A stretch of 64,000 nt of DNA from a bacterium. GTDB lineage: Bacteria > Pseudomonadota > Alphaproteobacteria > Acetobacterales > Acetobacteraceae. Numbering within the stretch: the stretch's first letter is position 1; every line of letters starts with the position of its first letter. The DNA lies in NCBI GenBank assembly GCA_026224825.1, contig JAMFRO010000022.1:372001-436000 (forward strand). Reading direction: 5' to 3'. A program made the translations under genes and the position numbers. Below the pieces are notes generated by a model. That model searched no databases and was not told where the DNA came from. It worked only from the letters and a program-made list of their open reading frames with translations. Of the stretch, positions 44,695 through 53,490 are shown piece by piece.

Positions 44695-45339
44695 ATGCAC
44701 GACAAAAATTCCATCGCACCTGTCGAGGAAACCACGGTCCGGATCCAGGATCAGGGCACCATCGTGGAGCTGGATTATAACGGTGCCATGACCGCGCATC
44801 GGGGCTCCTTATGGTGGGGCACAGCCGTTGGCTACCGCGCCATGCAGGCCGCCGCCGAGGCCTTGTCGCAGAACGGGCTGTGGAGCCGTGACGAACTCTA
44901 TGTCGTCGGCGCGCATCCAGGGCCTGGGGTGCGCGATGCGATTAACTATGTGACCAACACTGTTGGACGAGACCGTTACAAAGTCGTGACCGAGGCCGAT
45001 TGCGGCATGAAATGCAACAGCTCGATGAAGTTCGAATGGTGGGTCAGCGATGGCCATAAAACGGCGTTCGTGAAATTGCGCGAGGATTTCGTACCGCTAT
45101 CCTTCTACGAATTATCCGACCGGCTCGGCACGGATGCCGAAACCAAGGAAGACGACCGGCTGTTTGAGATTTTTAAAGTTACACTCTCCACCAAAATATG
45201 GGCGGCACCGCTGGAGCGGAATTTCAGCGTGGTGGTGAGCGAGCAGCCGCTGGCGGTGGGCGATGTGCCGGCTGAGGCACAACGCGCCGATTACTGGAAC
45301 GATCTGAAAGCAAAACAAATAGAGGACGCGCAGAGCTAG
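44695..45339 (+). CDS. FmdE-like domain protein in the hyp operon
   Basis: A 214-residue soluble protein. The segment HRGSLWWGTAVGYRAMQAAA followed by DAINYVTNTV has the spacing of FmdE domains (HGHxCPGxxxGyRaa, then cavDaiqxxtG). FmdE domains are found with molybdenum or tungsten formylmethanofuran dehydrogenases and with many uncharacterised redox clusters. The usual metal-binding Cys in the first motif is absent here, whereas EADCGMKCNSS provides a CxxxC pair. AAGGAG precedes the start by 8 bases. Its position in the operon suggests a role in cofactor handling or as a partner of the hydrogenase-like protein. Confidence 0.55.
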   Translation: MHDKNSIAPVEETTVRIQDQGTIVELDYNGAMTAHRGSLWWGTAVGYRAMQAAAEALSQNGLWSRDELYVVGAHPGPGVRDAINYVTNTVGRDRYKVVTEADCGMKCNSSMKFEWWVSDGHKTAFVKLREDFVPLSFYELSDRLGTDAETKEDDRLFEIFKVTLSTKIWAAPLERNFSVVVSEQPLAVGDVPAEAQRADYWNDLKAKQIEDAQS

Positions 45340-45378
45340 CGCCTTCCCATCAACTAATTTTTAAGCAGAGAGGACAGA

Positions 45379-47352
45379 ATGAAGTACATACGTGAAACTT
45401 TGAGAAAAACCGCCGGGCTTGCAACCCTGGTGACGAGCCTGGCCGTTGGCTATGCGGGCACCGCCTCAGCCCAGGTGCTCCCCGTCAGCCCGCCGCCCGA
45501 TTCGACCTGCGTTGCACCGCCCGCGATTTTCAACGGCTGGTTCCAATCCGGCCATCCCGGTCTCAACCTGCCGGTAAACCCGGCCGACAGCATCACCTTC
45601 CAGTCCAGCAGCAATTGCAATTTCTATCTCTGGTCGGAGCAGATGTATCTATGGCTAACCTCGCCGGCAACCGGTGCCTATGTGGGTGGCCATGTGTTCG
45701 ATTCACAGGTTTTCTATCAGGTCAGCGGCGGCAATCTGGTGCAGCAGGGCGGCCTTTTGGCGAACGGCCAACCAAAACCTCTGAACCTCTCGCTACGCGC
45801 CGCACAGGCCGGGCCGGATGGCCTGCCGGTCGTGATCGACAGCAAAGGCGATCTGCGTGAATTCGTCACAGCACCCAGCACATCGGGCATCAGCCTGCTC
45901 AGCGCCACGAGCGGTGCGAAGCTGGCCCATGTCGCCGAGGTCAAAACCGCCAGCGACGGCAAGGCATTGTTCCTTGACAGCGCGGGCAAGAGTGTCGCCT
46001 TCTCGCCCAAGGTGACTGCCGACATGCTGCCCGCAACGCTCGGCCGGCTGGCACCTCTGGCCACACCGCCGAAGGGACTCACAGCGCTGAGTGTCACGAG
46101 CGAGCGCGCGCAGATCGCCGCTGCGCTCACCGCCAAGAACGTGCTGATTCAGGTCATCACCAAAACCGGCCCCGTCTTCGTTGAAGCCGGCACCGGCATC
46201 GTCGAGGGGCTCGAGCCGGGACAGGCCGGCAGGAGCAGCGGCGTGCTGATCTCGCAGAATAATTCGGTGATCTATTACGAAACCCTCGTCAACGACGTCT
46301 ATGCCTGGTACCTCACCGGCCGTAAAACGCCGGGCGGCATCGCGCCGTTGTACAACGGCAATGTTGCAGCCACTTACGGTCTGTTCCCCACCACGGCAGC
46401 GGATCTGCAATCGATCACCAACTTCTCATCAACCCATGGCGGACCGTCCAGCTTCCCGGATGGCGATGCACTGGCCTTCGAAGCCAAGCTTTCCTGGGTG
46501 GATGCAAGCACTCTGCCCAATGGCGCGCAGGGTTACATCACCATGCCGGCCTTTGTGCCGCTATATGACAAGAGCAACCCTGTAAATTGGAAGCTTCTGC
46601 CGCAGTCCAAGTTCACCACTGTGGCACTCATCGGCGTGCATGTCGTGGGCAGTGTCGCTGGTCATCCCGAAATGGTCTGGGCCACCTTCGAACATCAGGA
46701 CAACACACCGCTTGCCACCTATCAATATAATTCAGGCGGCCAGCCGGTTACCGTGAATCAGAACACCACGGGCAACTGGTTGTTCTCCTCGAATGGCGGC
46801 CCCGGGCCTTATAACACCCAGTTGGGCACATATTGCTCCAACCCCAGCTCCCCCCCGGCGCCCTGCACATCGAGCAACCCCGCCGGGACCATTGTCGCCA
46901 CGTCGCCGCCAACGCCAATCGGAAAGAGCGATATTCTGCGTGAAAAACCCTGGGGTGTCGGCACCGGCCCAAATCCTCCCAATCAGGAGGATGCGACGGA
47001 TGCCGCCTCAAATACAGAAGTTATCTCGCTCGATACCAACGTGCGTTCGCAGCTTGCCGCCGCAGGGGCCAGTGCCGACACACGCTACAACTATCTCTTC
47101 ATCGGCTCCACCTGGACTTTTGGCGGCGGCGAGCCCAATGGCATCTATCCCCTCAATCCCCAGGTGAACGACGAGATCGGCACCAGCGTGCTGCTCAACA
47201 GCACGATGGAAACGTATCAGCAAGGCAACAGTACAGCCTATGGCACAGGCACGAATTGCTTCGGCTGCCATACCGCCTCGGGCTCAGACCGAAAGGTAAA
47301 GGCTGACACGGAGGTCAGTCACATCTTCGGCTCGATCAACGCGTTGCCATAA
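45379..47352 (+). CDS. Secreted large protein with one C-terminal c-type haem site
   Basis: A 657-residue exported protein with a signal peptide (cleavage likely after ASAQ, about residue 31). Most of it is beta-rich and Gly/Ser/Thr-rich without a recognised domain. Near the C-terminus (about residues 630-634) TNCFGCHTAS gives a single CxxCH haem-attachment motif, followed by SHIFG. It is the last gene before a strong terminator and lies 39 bases after the FmdE-like gene, so it belongs to the hyp operon. It could be the periplasmic electron carrier or catalytic partner of the hydrogenase-like system. Confidence 0.7.
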   Translation: MKYIRETLRKTAGLATLVTSLAVGYAGTASAQVLPVSPPPDSTCVAPPAIFNGWFQSGHPGLNLPVNPADSITFQSSSNCNFYLWSEQMYLWLTSPATGAYVGGHVFDSQVFYQVSGGNLVQQGGLLANGQPKPLNLSLRAAQAGPDGLPVVIDSKGDLREFVTAPSTSGISLLSATSGAKLAHVAEVKTASDGKALFLDSAGKSVAFSPKVTADMLPATLGRLAPLATPPKGLTALSVTSERAQIAAALTAKNVLIQVITKTGPVFVEAGTGIVEGLEPGQAGRSSGVLISQNNSVIYYETLVNDVYAWYLTGRKTPGGIAPLYNGNVAATYGLFPTTAADLQSITNFSSTHGGPSSFPDGDALAFEAKLSWVDASTLPNGAQGYITMPAFVPLYDKSNPVNWKLLPQSKFTTVALIGVHVVGSVAGHPEMVWATFEHQDNTPLATYQYNSGGQPVTVNQNTTGNWLFSSNGGPGPYNTQLGTYCSNPSSPPAPCTSSNPAGTIVATSPPTPIGKSDILREKPWGVGTGPNPPNQEDATDAASNTEVISLDTNVRSQLAAAGASADTRYNYLFIGSTWTFGGGEPNGIYPLNPQVNDEIGTSVLLNSTMETYQQGNSTAYGTGTNCFGCHTASGSDRKVKADTEVSHIFGSINALP

Positions 47353-47367
47353 CCCTGACAAAATAGC

Positions 47368-47402
47368 GCTCCTGGCAGGTCCGCCTGCCAGGAGCACTTT
47401 TT
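47368..47402 (+). terminator. Rho-independent terminator of the hyp operon
   Basis: A perfect 12-base-pair stem (GCTCCTGGCAGG and its complement) with a 4-base loop TCCG is followed by ACTTTTT. It lies 16 bases after the stop of the haem protein gene and before the dipeptidase-like gene. It marks the right end of the hypF-to-haem-protein transcript. Confidence 0.9.
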
Positions 47403-47417
47403 CAAACCGAACAGACC

Positions 47418-48215
47418 ATGCCCATTCTCGATCTTGCTTATGAAGTGCCGGTCATCGCACCGGAGCGCTGTACTGGAAGCTACGCTTCCATCCCCTGCGA
47501 TACCACGGACCCGCGCTGGCATGAGCCTCTGGTCCCGTTGGAAACCGTCGGTGTGGCGTATGAATCGCACCATGCGCGCAAAGACGGTGAAAACTGGCCG
47601 TATCTCGCGCCAGTGCCCGGCGCCCGCCAGCCTATATGGCTGCGTCAAACCGTCGCCGCGAAACTGGCCAGGGTCAATACCCGGCTGAAACAATTCGGTA
47701 CAGAGCTGATCGTGCTGGACGGGTATCGCACCATGGCCTGCCAGCAGGGGCTGTGGGATTTTTACGCCCGCGAGGCTGTCCGCGCGCTGCCGGAGGGAAC
47801 CCCGCCACTATGGCGGCGGTGGGCCGCGCGACATGCCAGTGATCCGGGCGATTTCCGCGAAGACGACCCGGCAACATGGCTGGCCCATGCCACAGGCGGC
47901 GCGGTGGATCTGTCCCTGCGCGACCTCAATTCCGGAGCGTATTGCAATCTCGGCGGCCGCTTCGAGGAGATCGACGACATCGCCGTGACAGATTATTTCG
48001 AGCGGCAGTTAGCAACGGGCGCGATTGCCGCCAGCGATCCACGGCTGCAATACCGGCGCCTGCTGCATTGGGCGATGTGCTGCGAGGGTTTCGAGAATGA
48101 CCCCTCCACCTTCTGGCATTATGACTGGGGCAACCAGCTCTATGTGAAAACGGCACAAGCCCTGCGCACCAATGCGGCACGTGCCGCCTGGTACGGCTAT
48201 ATCACCCCGCCATGA
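47418..48215 (+). CDS. VanX/M15D-type D-Ala-D-Ala dipeptidase homologue
   Basis: A 265-residue protein of peptidase family M15D, which hydrolyses D-Ala-D-Ala or related dipeptides with zinc. LIVLDGYRTMACQQGLW and LAHATGGAVDLSL (zinc ligands His and Asp) fit the family, and FWHYDWGNQ holds the third zinc ligand His. The residue two before WH, Glu in the EWWH motif of VanX (catalytic base), reads Thr here (STFWHY), so catalysis may be weakened or a different residue may serve. It is separated from the hyp operon by a terminator. No signal peptide is seen. Confidence 0.75.
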   Translation: MPILDLAYEVPVIAPERCTGSYASIPCDTTDPRWHEPLVPLETVGVAYESHHARKDGENWPYLAPVPGARQPIWLRQTVAAKLARVNTRLKQFGTELIVLDGYRTMACQQGLWDFYAREAVRALPEGTPPLWRRWAARHASDPGDFREDDPATWLAHATGGAVDLSLRDLNSGAYCNLGGRFEEIDDIAVTDYFERQLATGAIAASDPRLQYRRLLHWAMCCEGFENDPSTFWHYDWGNQLYVKTAQALRTNAARAAWYGYITPP

Positions 48216-48216
48216 G

Positions 48217-49287
48217 CTATCCGTTGCCAAGCTCCGCGATCAGCGCGGCCATCAGCCTGCTTGCGGGCAGGGCACGGGCCAGAGGCGCGCCCTGCCCTGC
48301 CCATTGCGCGCCATAGCCAAATTCTCCGCCCGTTTTTGCGCCAGCATGCAGCGCCTTCCCGGCATCATAGGCAATCGGGTAGGCTGGAATCTCACCTAAG
48401 GGAATCCCGGCACCCAAGGCGGTAAAGCGGTTGGCCAGGCTGCGCGCGGGGCGGCCCGAGATGGCGCGCGTCATCACCGTGTGCTGCGCGGCATCGCCGG
48501 CGAGTGCCGCGCGATACCCCGCATCGGCGGCGGATTCATCGGTGAGGACAAAAGCGGTGCCGAGTTGCGCGGCAGCGGCACCAAGCCGCAGTGCAGCGGC
48601 AATCCCCGCACCATCCATGATGCCGCCGGCAGCGATCACCGGCAGATCGAGCGTACGGCTTAAAATCCGCACCAGTGCGAATGTGCCGAGCTGCGTATCC
48701 TCGCCATCGGGCTCGAAAATACCGCGATGTCCGCCCGCCTCATAGCCTTGCGCGACCACGCCATGCACACCCGCCGCTGCCGCAAGCCGCGCCTCATGCA
48801 GGCTGGTGGCCGAGCCGAGGAGTATGATGCCGGCATCGCGCAATGCTTTTATCCAATCGGCCGGCGGCAGGCCGAAATGGAAGCTCACCACCTTCGGCCT
48901 TGTTGCCAGCAGGAGCAAAAACATCTCCTCATCCACGAGAAAACTCTTGTAGATTTCACGCAATTCGGCAGGTGGCACGGCGCCGACACCAGAAAATTCC
49001 GGGCCCAGCCGGGTAAGCCACGCCGCCTCGCGCGCCGGCTCAGCCTGCGCCGGCTGGTGGCAGAACAGATTTACATTGAACGAACGGTTGGTGCGCTCCC
49101 GCACAGCGGCGATCATCTCACCCGCGACGGCGGCATTCACCGCCCCCACGCCGATCGAGCCCAGCCCACCGGCATTGGCAACAGCCGCGGCCATCGCCGG
49201 TGTCGAGGTGCCCGCCATGGGCGCCTGGATGATCGGCCAATCGACCTGCAGCAGGTCAAGCAGCTTCCGTGAGGATGCGAAGGTCAT
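48217..49287 (-). CDS. Nitronate monooxygenase-like FMN-dependent enzyme (NMO/enoyl reductase II family)
   Basis: A 356-residue TIM-barrel flavoprotein. PIIQAPMAGTSTPAMAAAVA begins the domain; VVAQGYEAGGHRG carries the catalytic His region of nitronate monooxygenases and LPVIAAGGIMDG the FMN phosphate-binding loop. Such enzymes oxidise alkyl nitronates, including toxic propionate 3-nitronate, or act as other flavin oxidoreductases. It is convergent with the dipeptidase-like gene (one base apart) and faces away from the next Hint gene. Substrate is uncertain. Confidence 0.86.
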   Translation of the reverse strand: MTFASSRKLLDLLQVDWPIIQAPMAGTSTPAMAAAVANAGGLGSIGVGAVNAAVAGEMIAAVRERTNRSFNVNLFCHQPAQAEPAREAAWLTRLGPEFSGVGAVPPAELREIYKSFLVDEEMFLLLLATRPKVVSFHFGLPPADWIKALRDAGIILLGSATSLHEARLAAAAGVHGVVAQGYEAGGHRGIFEPDGEDTQLGTFALVRILSRTLDLPVIAAGGIMDGAGIAAALRLGAAAAQLGTAFVLTDESAADAGYRAALAGDAAQHTVMTRAISGRPARSLANRFTALGAGIPLGEIPAYPIAYDAGKALHAGAKTGGEFGYGAQWAGQGAPLARALPASRLMAALIAELGNG

Positions 49288-49391
49288 GGAAATCCTCCCG
49301 TGCGCGCGTCAGGGTTTGGCCGAGGCTATGCCGATCTGCGGGATGGTCAGTGCCTGGGACAGATTATCCATCCGAAATTCTGCGCAAGCAA

Positions 49392-51470
49392 CTATCCCGC
49401 GCGCCTTGCCGCTTGAACCGCGCCCAGCACGGCGCCATCACTCACCCGGCGTAAGGAGACGGCCCCCCCCAGCCCCGGCAAGCCCAGTTCAAACGCATGG
49501 CAGCCCGAGCCCAGCCCGGCGGCGCGTAGATCCTCCCGGTAGCGATTGGCGAGGAAGCGCAGCACGGGCTGACCGTCGCACAACAGCTCCAACTCCACCG
49601 GTGCCTCGGGCGCCACCACATCCTGGGCCCAGCCACGCAAACGCGGCCCGGCTTCATCAATATGCCCTTGCAGGCCGCCCGGCACGGCGCCACGCGTTGC
49701 AATCCCCGCCCGGGCATCAATCCGCGCTTTAAGCCGGGCGAGATAATACCCATCCCCCACCCGCGGCAGGCATGAGACTTGCGGCCCCTGCACGGGCGTG
49801 CCCTGCGCATCCTGGAAACGCGCACGGCATTCGGCATCGAGAAAACTCTCCACCGGCGTGTTATTGGCAAAAATCACCGCATGGCTGTCGAGCTCGATGT
49901 GGAAATAATCCACCCGCTCCACCGCCTTGGCCTGGGTGATGGAAACCCCATTGATGAAGCGCCAGGCGTAGACCAGCACGCCCCCCTCGCATAAGGAATG
50001 ATCCGGCGACAGATATAAATCCCGCGACGGCACGTTGCGCCCAAGAGCATGGCGGCGAATGCATACCGGCAGCGCCATCTGGTTTCCGGCGATGAACCGC
50101 CCGTCATAGCTGCGCGTGCCAATCCAGCGTATAGGCTGCATCTCGCCCGTGGCGGTTTTCACGAGCTCGCCAATCTTCAGGCGTTCCACGGGCACATTGC
50201 CGCGCGCCGTCGCTATGCGCGTGCCCACGCAAAAGCAGGGTGCCGTGGCGATCACCGTATTGCCGGCTATCGTCTCCACCACAACGCCGGGCGCCGACAA
50301 ACCTGCGGCAATATCCAGCGTCTCACTTATAGTTCCGTTGGAGAGTACAAGCCCGGTGCCGGAGATGAAACTCTCGGAGGTGGCGGTAAAACCCTCAAGC
50401 ACGATCGTATCGCCCGCGCCAAATCCAGAAATCGTTTCACCACCGGCAAGTTCCGCGACATCGCCTTCCAAAGTCCATGTTGTTCCCGGGTCGAACATAA
50501 TTTGCGAGAACCCGCTGAAGGTGGTCCCCATATTCAATATGCCGGCACCACCGCCACCCAGGATCAGCGTGCCATGCTTGCTTTCGTCCTCCACCAGCCC
50601 AGCGAAATTCCCACCCGCATCGACGATTAAAGTGAGCGCCACGCTCGCGTTTGAAGCAAGAACAGCAACATCGCCGCTGGAGATACTGCCGGCATTGGTC
50701 ACAATGCCGCCGCTCCCCAGCCCGATGCCGGTGTCGCTGCCATAGATACTGCCGGAATTGAAAATCGTCGCGCCGCCCTCTGCATCGACGCCGGTCAATA
50801 TATCATTGATGGTGCCCGAATTTATAAGCGTACCGCCGCTGAGGTTGAGGCCCGTGAAGCTGCCGTCGATGTTGCCGGCATTGGTGATGAGTGCATTACC
50901 CGTGCCGATGAGGCCGACGTCTTCCCCATGAATGGTGCCACTATTGATAATACTGGTGCCATTGGCCAGCACACCGTACAAACCGGATATCGTGCCCTTG
51001 TTGTTGAGCGTACCACCGGAGAAATCCACACCATCATGTACAAAGGCTGAGCCGCCTCCGGTTTGCAGGATTGTGCCTGTATTCAGCACATACCCGCCGT
51101 AAAGCGCGTAAATCCCGGCAGCGCCGCCCTCGATCAGACCTGCATTGCTGGCACTGCCTGAGCGCCCGAGATCGATGCCGATATGTCCGCCAATGATCTG
51201 GCCGGTGTTTATAGCCGAATCGCCGAAAAAGAAGGATACGGCGGTCGCTGCCGTAATCTGCCCGGCGTTGGTCAGCGCGTCGTTGGTGTAGAACGAGACC
51301 TCGCCGCCGATGCTACCAAAATTTGTAACATTGACAGCCAATGCCTGAGCCAGGATGGCATCCGGCAGGCTTTCAATGGCCCCGGTCGTGGCAATGGTCA
51401 GCGCCGACGCATAACTTCCACTGCCGGGTGACACCGTTGTTGTCACGGTCCCGGTTATCGTGCTGATCAT
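49392..51470 (-). CDS. Beta-helix repeat protein with Hint module
   Basis: A 692-residue protein. Residues about 20-400 consist of imperfect repeats of about 20 residues with cores such as NAGTI, NSGTI and NTGTI followed by GG-rich turns, as in autotransporter beta-helices. No standard signal peptide is visible. The Hint domain starts at CFCVGTRIAT (Cys412), continues with SPDHSLCEGGVLVYAWRFIN, and the last 120 residues hold ANRYREDLRAAGLGSG, as in the protein at 33924. An AAGGG ribosome binding site lies 7 bases before the ATG. It may be a self-processing, surface-exposed or secreted protein. Confidence 0.82.
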   Translation of the reverse strand: MISTITGTVTTTVSPGSGSYASALTIATTGAIESLPDAILAQALAVNVTNFGSIGGEVSFYTNDALTNAGQITAATAVSFFFGDSAINTGQIIGGHIGIDLGRSGSASNAGLIEGGAAGIYALYGGYVLNTGTILQTGGGSAFVHDGVDFSGGTLNNKGTISGLYGVLANGTSIINSGTIHGEDVGLIGTGNALITNAGNIDGSFTGLNLSGGTLINSGTINDILTGVDAEGGATIFNSGSIYGSDTGIGLGSGGIVTNAGSISSGDVAVLASNASVALTLIVDAGGNFAGLVEDESKHGTLILGGGGAGILNMGTTFSGFSQIMFDPGTTWTLEGDVAELAGGETISGFGAGDTIVLEGFTATSESFISGTGLVLSNGTISETLDIAAGLSAPGVVVETIAGNTVIATAPCFCVGTRIATARGNVPVERLKIGELVKTATGEMQPIRWIGTRSYDGRFIAGNQMALPVCIRRHALGRNVPSRDLYLSPDHSLCEGGVLVYAWRFINGVSITQAKAVERVDYFHIELDSHAVIFANNTPVESFLDAECRARFQDAQGTPVQGPQVSCLPRVGDGYYLARLKARIDARAGIATRGAVPGGLQGHIDEAGPRLRGWAQDVVAPEAPVELELLCDGQPVLRFLANRYREDLRAAGLGSGCHAFELGLPGLGGAVSLRRVSDGAVLGAVQAARRAG

Positions 51471-51481
51471 GATTATGCCCT

Positions 51482-51515
51482 TGCATACTGCTTATTTTTG
51501 CATACTGCTTATTTT
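51482..51515. repeat. Tandem 17-base direct repeat in the Hint gene leader
   Basis: TGCATACTGCTTATTTT occurs twice in a row without mismatch (51482-51498 and 51499-51515). It begins 12 bases upstream of the Hint gene start, overlapping or adjoining the ribosome binding region. Copy number changes could alter expression. Confidence 0.8.
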
Positions 51516-51546
51516 GGGTGATGCTGGTGGTCGCGATGCGCCGATA

Positions 51547-51567
51547 ATATTGTTATAGAAACAATAT
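51547..51567. repeat. 8-base inverted repeat in the Hint gene upstream region
   Basis: ATATTGTT and AACAATAT flank ATAGA. The symmetry suggests a regulator-binding site or a small hairpin about 80-100 bases upstream of the Hint gene start. Confidence 0.5.
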
Positions 51568-51854
51568 ATCGTAGACAGCATCGGTGCTAATTGAAATTAC
51601 ACCCGAGAACAGGCCGCATCACAGCCGCCCTCCATGGGTGCATCAATATAGCTGATGGTAAAAAGTGAATTGCCAAAAAATGGAAATATGACCTTGCTCC
51701 CGGCACATACCGGCAAGAGGCACATTCCCTTAATCGTACTTCATTGACCTGAACTCCTCTAGTCTGAGTTGCAGTAAAGGGCCAATATCATCAGTGTGCA
51801 ACTTAAATTTTTTTATAGCTAAGCTTTTCGTCGCGGTACGTGCATGCTGCGCCG

Positions 51855-53321
51855 CTACGGCGCGTCCGTCAGCCTATCGCGGATGATGAACGCCTGGGCT
51901 GCGGGCGGGTATACCAATACAAATGGCGTGATCGGCCCTGCCTGGCAGGAGGAGACTGGCCGGGTCCAGAAACACACATCCGGCTTGCGCTGTTTGAACG
52001 GGATCCAGCCCTCTCGGGCGCAGGATTGCCGTATAAAGCCGGGCGGGATTGAAGCCGTGCCCTCAGCCGCGACGATGGCATCGGGCTCTACATCACCAAT
52101 GCCCGTTGCCGCGCCGGTGAATCGCGTTGCCGCATCGAACACGGGCAGAATGGGCCAAAATCCTCGGTCCCAGTGCTGGATGCTGACGACGCATGGATGT
52201 CTGGCCGCCAGTTGGGCATACAGGCGGAAGGCATTCTCCTGCCACGGCAGCATCATGTAGAGCATCGGGCTCATATAAGGTCCGGTCAAAAGCCCTGCTG
52301 TCAGCAAGGCTTTTTGCCACATCGTCCGGTTGGCGCACAGGCCGGCCAGGCCTACGCCCGCCAGAGGCACGAGCAATGCCACCGCCGGAAAAATAAACCG
52401 CAGCTCCTTATGCGCGATGCAACAATGCACGGCGATGGTGGCAACGGCCGCCAGCCCGGCCACAGGCAGTTTACGCGCGCCGCACCAGGCGAAATACCCA
52501 AGAAACAACGCGCCCCATAGCCAATCGTAAAGCAGGTTGAATAAATAATAGCTCGGCGGGGCGGAATCGAAGTAACTCCCGGCCACGCCGAGAATGACGT
52601 TCAGATAGATGTTCATCCAGAAACTGCGGAACATTTCCCCCCAGGTGAACCAATCCAGCAGCCCGGCGCATAACACCGGAAGTGCCGCCATGGGGAGGGC
52701 GAGCAGCCAGCGTCTGGCATTCCGCCCGCATAGATAAACCCCGGCCACAGCAACCGCCGGTGCCAGTTGTTCGCGCAAGGCGAATGTCAGCCCCAGTAAA
52801 ACCCCGGCCAGCGCAACATGCCGCAAATCCCCACGCCCACGGCTTGCCTCCACCAGATAGATCGCCGGCACGAGGAGATCGGCCGACAATGCTTCTTCCA
52901 GCGGATGCGGTGCCATAAGCCATAGATCAGGCCAGAGGGCGGTCAGCAGCCCGGCAATCCAGGCGCCCTGGGTGCCATGGAAGCGCCCCCCCCATTTTGT
53001 GGCGCAATAGACAATGGGCAATGAGGCGATGCAGAGCAGGATGCGAATCAGCACCAACCCGGCCAGAGGTGACGGGGTAAAGCAATGCGCCAGTGCCATG
53101 GGGGCCGCGAGAGCCAAGGGAATCACCCAGGAGCGCAGGCCGGTCTGGAACTCCCACGGCACATAACCCTGACCGAAAACCAGGCGGTGTGCCTGCTCGA
53201 TATACTGAAAGACCTCGTCCGGCGCATAATAGTTCGGGAACCCAACGGCGATGCCCAGCCGTAGGACAAGTGCCGCGCTCAGGCTGACCATCAACGGAGT
53301 CGCTAAACGTACTGGCTGCAT
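51855..53321 (-). CDS. Alg9-like mannosyltransferase (GT22 family) membrane protein
   Basis: About 488 residues, polytopic. The first extracytoplasmic loop has YAPDEVFQYIEQAH followed by WEFQTGLRSW, matching the HPDE and WE-RS motifs of GT22 polyprenyl-phosphate-mannose-dependent transferases (Alg9/PigB). HKELRFIFPAV is the second hallmark. Bacterial members add mannose or similar sugars outside the cytoplasm. The ATG at 53321 has GGAG 11 bases upstream; an ATG at 53381 would add 20 residues. It has no obvious glycan partners nearby. Confidence 0.8.
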   Translation of the reverse strand: MQPVRLATPLMVSLSAALVLRLGIAVGFPNYYAPDEVFQYIEQAHRLVFGQGYVPWEFQTGLRSWVIPLALAAPMALAHCFTPSPLAGLVLIRILLCIASLPIVYCATKWGGRFHGTQGAWIAGLLTALWPDLWLMAPHPLEEALSADLLVPAIYLVEASRGRGDLRHVALAGVLLGLTFALREQLAPAVAVAGVYLCGRNARRWLLALPMAALPVLCAGLLDWFTWGEMFRSFWMNIYLNVILGVAGSYFDSAPPSYYLFNLLYDWLWGALFLGYFAWCGARKLPVAGLAAVATIAVHCCIAHKELRFIFPAVALLVPLAGVGLAGLCANRTMWQKALLTAGLLTGPYMSPMLYMMLPWQENAFRLYAQLAARHPCVVSIQHWDRGFWPILPVFDAATRFTGAATGIGDVEPDAIVAAEGTASIPPGFIRQSCAREGWIPFKQRKPDVCFWTRPVSSCQAGPITPFVLVYPPAAQAFIIRDRLTDAP

Positions 53322-53490
53322 GAAGGCGAAGACTCCGGCGCGGTGGGATGGGATCGAATATGCTCCCACCCAGTGCCGCATCGGCCGCCCGCGTCAATCC
53401 TTTACCATGGCCGGCCGAGACATTATCTCGGTCCAGGAGGTTGTTTCAAAAATCCGACTGTTCGAAGGACCGGTCTGCGTGTTCGAAGTG

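Larger units (their letters stand above)
51471..51854. other. Non-coding gap upstream of the second Hint gene
   Basis: About 380 A+T-rich bases between the Hint gene (leftward) and the stop of the Alg9-like mannosyltransferase gene (also leftward). They hold a 17-base tandem duplication, an 8-base inverted repeat and presumably the Hint gene promoter. I see no further gene, tRNA or mobile element. Confidence 0.6.
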
